A stretch of DNA of 17,094 nucleotides from a bacterium (GTDB taxonomy: Archaea > Thermoplasmatota > Thermoplasmata > Lutacidiplasmatales > UBA184), in contig JAKBKR010000009.1 in assembly GCA_021832495.1 (NCBI GenBank), positions 1 through 17,094 on the forward strand, in the 5' to 3' direction. Positions 14,756 through 17,094 of the stretch are shown here, one piece after another. Each line of letters starts with the position of its first letter. Position 1 is the stretch's first letter. Below the pieces are notes generated by a model that was not told the origin of the DNA, did no database searches, and saw nothing but the letters and a program-made list of their open reading frames with translations. The position numbers were made by a program, and so were the translations under genes.

Positions 14756-15568
14756 GTGCAATCCAACGCCACCAGGCCGGGAGATTCCGTTGTACCTCTC
14801 GCATTACCGGCTTCCCATCGGCCCGGCGTCTTGCCGCGACGCCTCCTTGTCCCGGGGGAAAATGTACTCTTCGAGACCCGGCCTTCCTTCCTCGGATACT
14901 CTTGGATCCGCCTTCTCCTCTACGGGTTCTTCATCGTGATCCTAGGAGGGTCAGCCGCAGTGTACCCGGTGAGCCTCCTCAGTCCGTGGTGGTGGTTCTT
15001 CTTCCTCTTGTTCGTCGCGCTCGCCGGCCACCGCATCTATGTCTGGACACAGAGCGCGTATGCGCTCACCGACCGGAGGATCCTTTCTACGGCGGGGCTT
15101 ATCACGAATAGTCTTCGTCAGGCATCCCTGCTCGATATCGAGGACGTGAAGGTGGGTCTTGGGGTCTGGAGGAACATCACCTTCCGGGTGCGACAGCAGA
15201 GACCCGGCTGGGGGGGAGTACCTCCCCGCATCGCGGTCGTCTCGCACGCGTGGCTCGATGTGCCAGATCCGGTGGATACGGCGAACTACTGTTCCCAGGC
15301 ACTTCCGTACCTGGTCCCGAAACTGAGCCAGTCGCTGGCAGTGGAACAGGAAAAGCAGGTGGCGGCCCTCCAGGTAGCCCAACGCCTGGCCCGGATGATC
15401 TACTGCCCATACTGCGGGACCGGCGTCGACGTGACCACCCTGACACCGGAGAAGCACGATTGTCCGGCGTGCGGGGCTCCCTTGACCCTTCCGAACCCCG
15501 TCGTCGCACCCGTGGGAGCGATCCCGCCGCCCCCCCCACCCCCTCCACCACCGCCGCTTCCCCAGTAG
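14756..15568 (+). CDS. Membrane bacterial-type PH-domain protein with zinc ribbon and polyproline tail
   Basis: The 270-residue protein starts at a GTG. PGENVLFETRPSF (about 33-45) and two membrane helices (about 50-70 and 77-95, the second after a WWWFFF run) are followed by a bacterial PH-type (YdbT/bPH2) domain: SAYALTDRRILSTAGL, SLLDIEDVKVG and a closing VPDPVDTANY. A zinc ribbon follows, with CPYC (C217, C220) and CPACG (C236, C239). The tail is IPPPPPPPPPPPLPQ. The first 25 residues are not conserved-looking, and a TTG at 14831 is an alternative start. Such PH proteins sit on the inner membrane face, often with lipid or stress roles; the role here is unknown. It lies 23 bases after the giant propeller gene in the same direction and converges on the ABC permease. 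Confidence 0.82.
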   Translation: MQSNATRPGDSVVPLALPASHRPGVLPRRLLVPGENVLFETRPSFLGYSWIRLLLYGFFIVILGGSAAVYPVSLLSPWWWFFFLLFVALAGHRIYVWTQSAYALTDRRILSTAGLITNSLRQASLLDIEDVKVGLGVWRNITFRVRQQRPGWGGVPPRIAVVSHAWLDVPDPVDTANYCSQALPYLVPKLSQSLAVEQEKQVAALQVAQRLARMIYCPYCGTGVDVTTLTPEKHDCPACGAPLTLPNPVVAPVGAIPPPPPPPPPPPLPQ

Positions 15569-15602
15569 GAAGGGCCGTCGCATCCCCGGTCGGGGGTCGT
15601 CC

Positions 15603-16352
15603 CTAGCGTTCCCGCCACTGGGACTTCTTCCAGGCGACCAGGAAGAGGATGGCGGCCGACAGGAGCAGCACGCTGCCATCGAGAAGTGCCTGCCCTAGGG
15701 TCAACGGGGTGGGGGATATCCCCATGGCTCCCTGGACAAGGTTCGCCGCCCAGGTGGTCGGTGAAAGGTACGCAAAGGGGCGCACTTCGGGGGGCAGATG
15801 CGAAATGGGATAGTAGACGGGGGGAACGACCGTTAGGAAGATCGATATGATCGGGGCGATCATGAATGTCTCCCGCACGTCGGCAAGGTACGTCGCGAGC
15901 GTGAAGCCGAGGGCGCTTGCAAAGATCCACAGGAGGATGAGCGTCGCAAGGACAATGAGTCCGCCGAGGAAGATGTAGTGGGCGTAGAACATCGAGAGAA
16001 GGATGAAGACGCACATGCCGGGGATGGAGAAGACGAACTCGCTCAGGGCCATTCCCGTGACGTAAGTTCCGGCCTTCACCGGGGACGCCACCACCATCTC
16101 TTGGAACTTGAGGTCGGCTTTGTAGTGGGTCATGTCCCCTTGAAGGGAGGTCCCGATGCTTAGGATTGTGAGCACCAGGCCCCCGGAGATCCCGTAGCCG
16201 ATGAGGCCCGGGCCCCCGAGGATGAAGATGAGGAAGAGGAAGGAGAATGGACTCGTCAGCGTGTTGACGAGGAACAGCGGCTGCCGTCGTAGGGGAAGGA
16301 AGCCGTTCGCTGCGATGATCGACAGTACACTGGCGAGCTTACGCTCCTTCAT
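15603..16352 (-). CDS. ABC-2 type transporter permease
   Basis: This 249-residue integral membrane protein has about six hydrophobic segments, for example SFLFLIFILGGPGLIGYGI, IFLGGLIVLATLILLWIF and MIAPIISIFLTVVPPVYYPI. The PPVYYPISHLPP loop followed by SPTTWAANLVQ before the last helix is typical of ABC-2 exporters of the DrrB/NodJ kind, and the length fits the family. It pairs with the ATPase whose 3' end overlaps this start by 14 bases. The ATG at 16352 is preceded by AGGAGG at 16359-16364; an ATG at 16367 is open but lacks such a site. Drugs, lipids or other hydrophobic compounds are likely cargo by family analogy; the sequence does not show which. Confidence 0.87.
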   Translation of the reverse strand: MKERKLASVLSIIAANGFLPLRRQPLFLVNTLTSPFSFLFLIFILGGPGLIGYGISGGLVLTILSIGTSLQGDMTHYKADLKFQEMVVASPVKAGTYVTGMALSEFVFSIPGMCVFILLSMFYAHYIFLGGLIVLATLILLWIFASALGFTLATYLADVRETFMIAPIISIFLTVVPPVYYPISHLPPEVRPFAYLSPTTWAANLVQGAMGISPTPLTLGQALLDGSVLLLSAAILFLVAWKKSQWRER

Positions 16353-17094
16353 CGTCCCCCTCCTCATCCCGCGAGATATCCTTGCCCACGATCTGAAGGA
16401 AGATGTCCTCGAGGCTGACCGGGGCCACGGAGAGCCTCGCCCCCCGTTCGAGCGCCATCCGGGAGATCTCCCGCGCGTCCTTCTCTCCAGTGAAGAGCAT
16501 CCATCGGTCCTCGAGCCACGTGGGTTCGCCGTACCCTTCGAGCTCGCTTTGGGTGAACCCGCCCGAAACGACGACGCGATAGGGGTGCTGCACCTTCTGT
16601 GCTATCTCCTCCCGTGAACCTTCTGCCAGAAGCGTCCCCCGCTCGAGGATGGCGATGCGGGTCGAGAGCGCTTCGGCCTCGTCGAGGTAATGGGTCGTGA
16701 GGAAGATCGTGCGCTGGGCGTGGGCGGCCTTCCGGATGGCCTCCCAGACCGATCGTCGGGCCACTGGGTCGAGGCCGGTGGTCGGCTCGTCCAGGAACAG
16801 CATCTCCGCATCCGACGCCATCACCATCGCCACCATGGCGCGCCGTCGCAACCCCCCGGACAACCGACTCACCAACGTGTCCGCGTACTCGAGCAACCCC
16901 AGTTCCGACAGGGCTTGCTCGGCCCGGGTGTGGGCATCCTCGCGGGTATGGCCCCGGAGCGTGAGGAAGTAGTAGATGAGCTCGCGGGGGTTCATCCAGT
17001 AGAATGGGCGGGATTCTTGAGGGATCACTGCGATGCGCTCCCGCACGAGGTTGGTCTCCTTCACCACATCGTGACCGAAGATATCCATCTTCCC
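16339..17094 (-). CDS. ABC transporter ATPase subunit (5' end beyond window)
   Basis: The frame is open to the right edge, so the N-terminus with the Walker A motif is missing. The ATG at 17088 (SGKMDIFGHDV context) is internal. Visible motifs are the Q-loop VIPQE (Gln at 17017-17019), the signature LSGGL (16849-16863), Walker B MLFLDEP (near 16786-16803), the D-loop GLDP and the H-loop TTHYLDEAE (His at 16690-16692). The C-terminal 100 residues contain VSLEDIFLQIVGKD, the usual end of drug/sodium exporter ATPases (DrrA/NatA-like). ATP hydrolysis by the dimer would power the adjacent permease. The acidic end DEEGDDEGA overlaps the permease start. The family is certain; the cargo is unknown. 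Confidence 0.9.
   Translation of the reverse strand, partial: GKMDIFGHDVVKETNLVRERIAVIPQESRPFYWMNPRELIYYFLTLRGHTREDAHTRAEQALSELGLLEYADTLVSRLSGGLRRRAMVAMVMASDAEMLFLDEPTTGLDPVARRSVWEAIRKAAHAQRTIFLTTHYLDEAEALSTRIAILERGTLLAEGSREEIAQKVQHPYRVVVSGGFTQSELEGYGEPTWLEDRWMLFTGEKDAREISRMALERGARLSVAPVSLEDIFLQIVGKDISRDEEGDDEGA
16359..16364 (-). promoter_or_regulatory. Ribosome binding site deciding the permease start
   Basis: Minus-strand AGGAGG ends six bases before the ATG at 16352 and lies inside the end of the ATPase gene, consistent with coupled translation of the two subunits. Confidence 0.55.

Noticed and set aside
15569..15602. Possible bidirectional terminator between convergent genes
   Set aside because: The 34-base gap has C/G-rich partial inverted repeats but no T-run on either strand, so no terminator is called.
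16339..17094. ATPase lacking Walker A as a degenerate subunit
   Set aside because: The frame continues past the window edge upstream of the internal ATG, so the missing motif is due to the cut and not to decay.

Overview
The window looks archaeal, most likely from a high-GC, uncultivated Thermoplasmata-type lineage. This rests on a TTTATATT-type TATA box about 30 bases before a start codon (leaderless style), a short archaeal-style PRPP synthetase, and very large single-pass surface proteins built from beta-propeller and immunoglobulin-like repeats with many Asn-X-Ser/Thr sequons. The exact lineage is inference. An L-aspartate oxidase fits, but does not prove, an oxygen-using organism.

Left part (1-3735, minus): a giant surface protein whose 3' end lies beyond the left edge. 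It has an N-terminal membrane/signal segment, a secreted domain with HEFME...TDP and EIGDLC motifs resembling the plant EXORDIUM/Phi-1 family, seven Ig-like repeats of about 88 residues, a C-terminal membrane helix and the start of a Pro-rich cytoplasmic tail. Divergent from it is a histidine ammonia-lyase-type gene (3914-5437) with Ala-Cys-Gly in place of the usual Ala-Ser-Gly MIO triad. A convergent SAM-dependent methyltransferase (5477-6373, minus) follows.

Middle part (6665-10664, plus): a tightly packed run of PRPP synthetase, a small coiled-coil protein, a GNAT acetyltransferase, L-aspartate oxidase and a second small coiled-coil protein. The first four overlap or nearly touch and are probably one transcript. 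PRPP synthetase and L-aspartate oxidase lead to the two substrates that meet in de novo NAD synthesis (PRPP and quinolinate). The 291-base gap before this run contains a strong hairpin and an unexplained open frame.

Right part: a second giant surface protein (10728-14732, plus) with a signal peptide, a seven-bladed YVTN-type propeller, seven Ig-like repeats related to those of the left protein, one membrane helix, and a cytoplasmic tail containing a winged-helix DNA-binding-like domain and a very basic C-terminus. This surface sensor joined to an intracellular putative DNA-binding domain is the most striking item in the window. It is followed by a membrane PH-domain protein with a zinc ribbon and polyproline tail (14756-15568, plus). 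Converging on that is a two-gene ABC-2 exporter (permease 15603-16352 and ATPase 16339 to the right edge, both minus). The ATPase's Walker A region lies outside the window.

No tRNA, rRNA, CRISPR array or intact mobile element was found.
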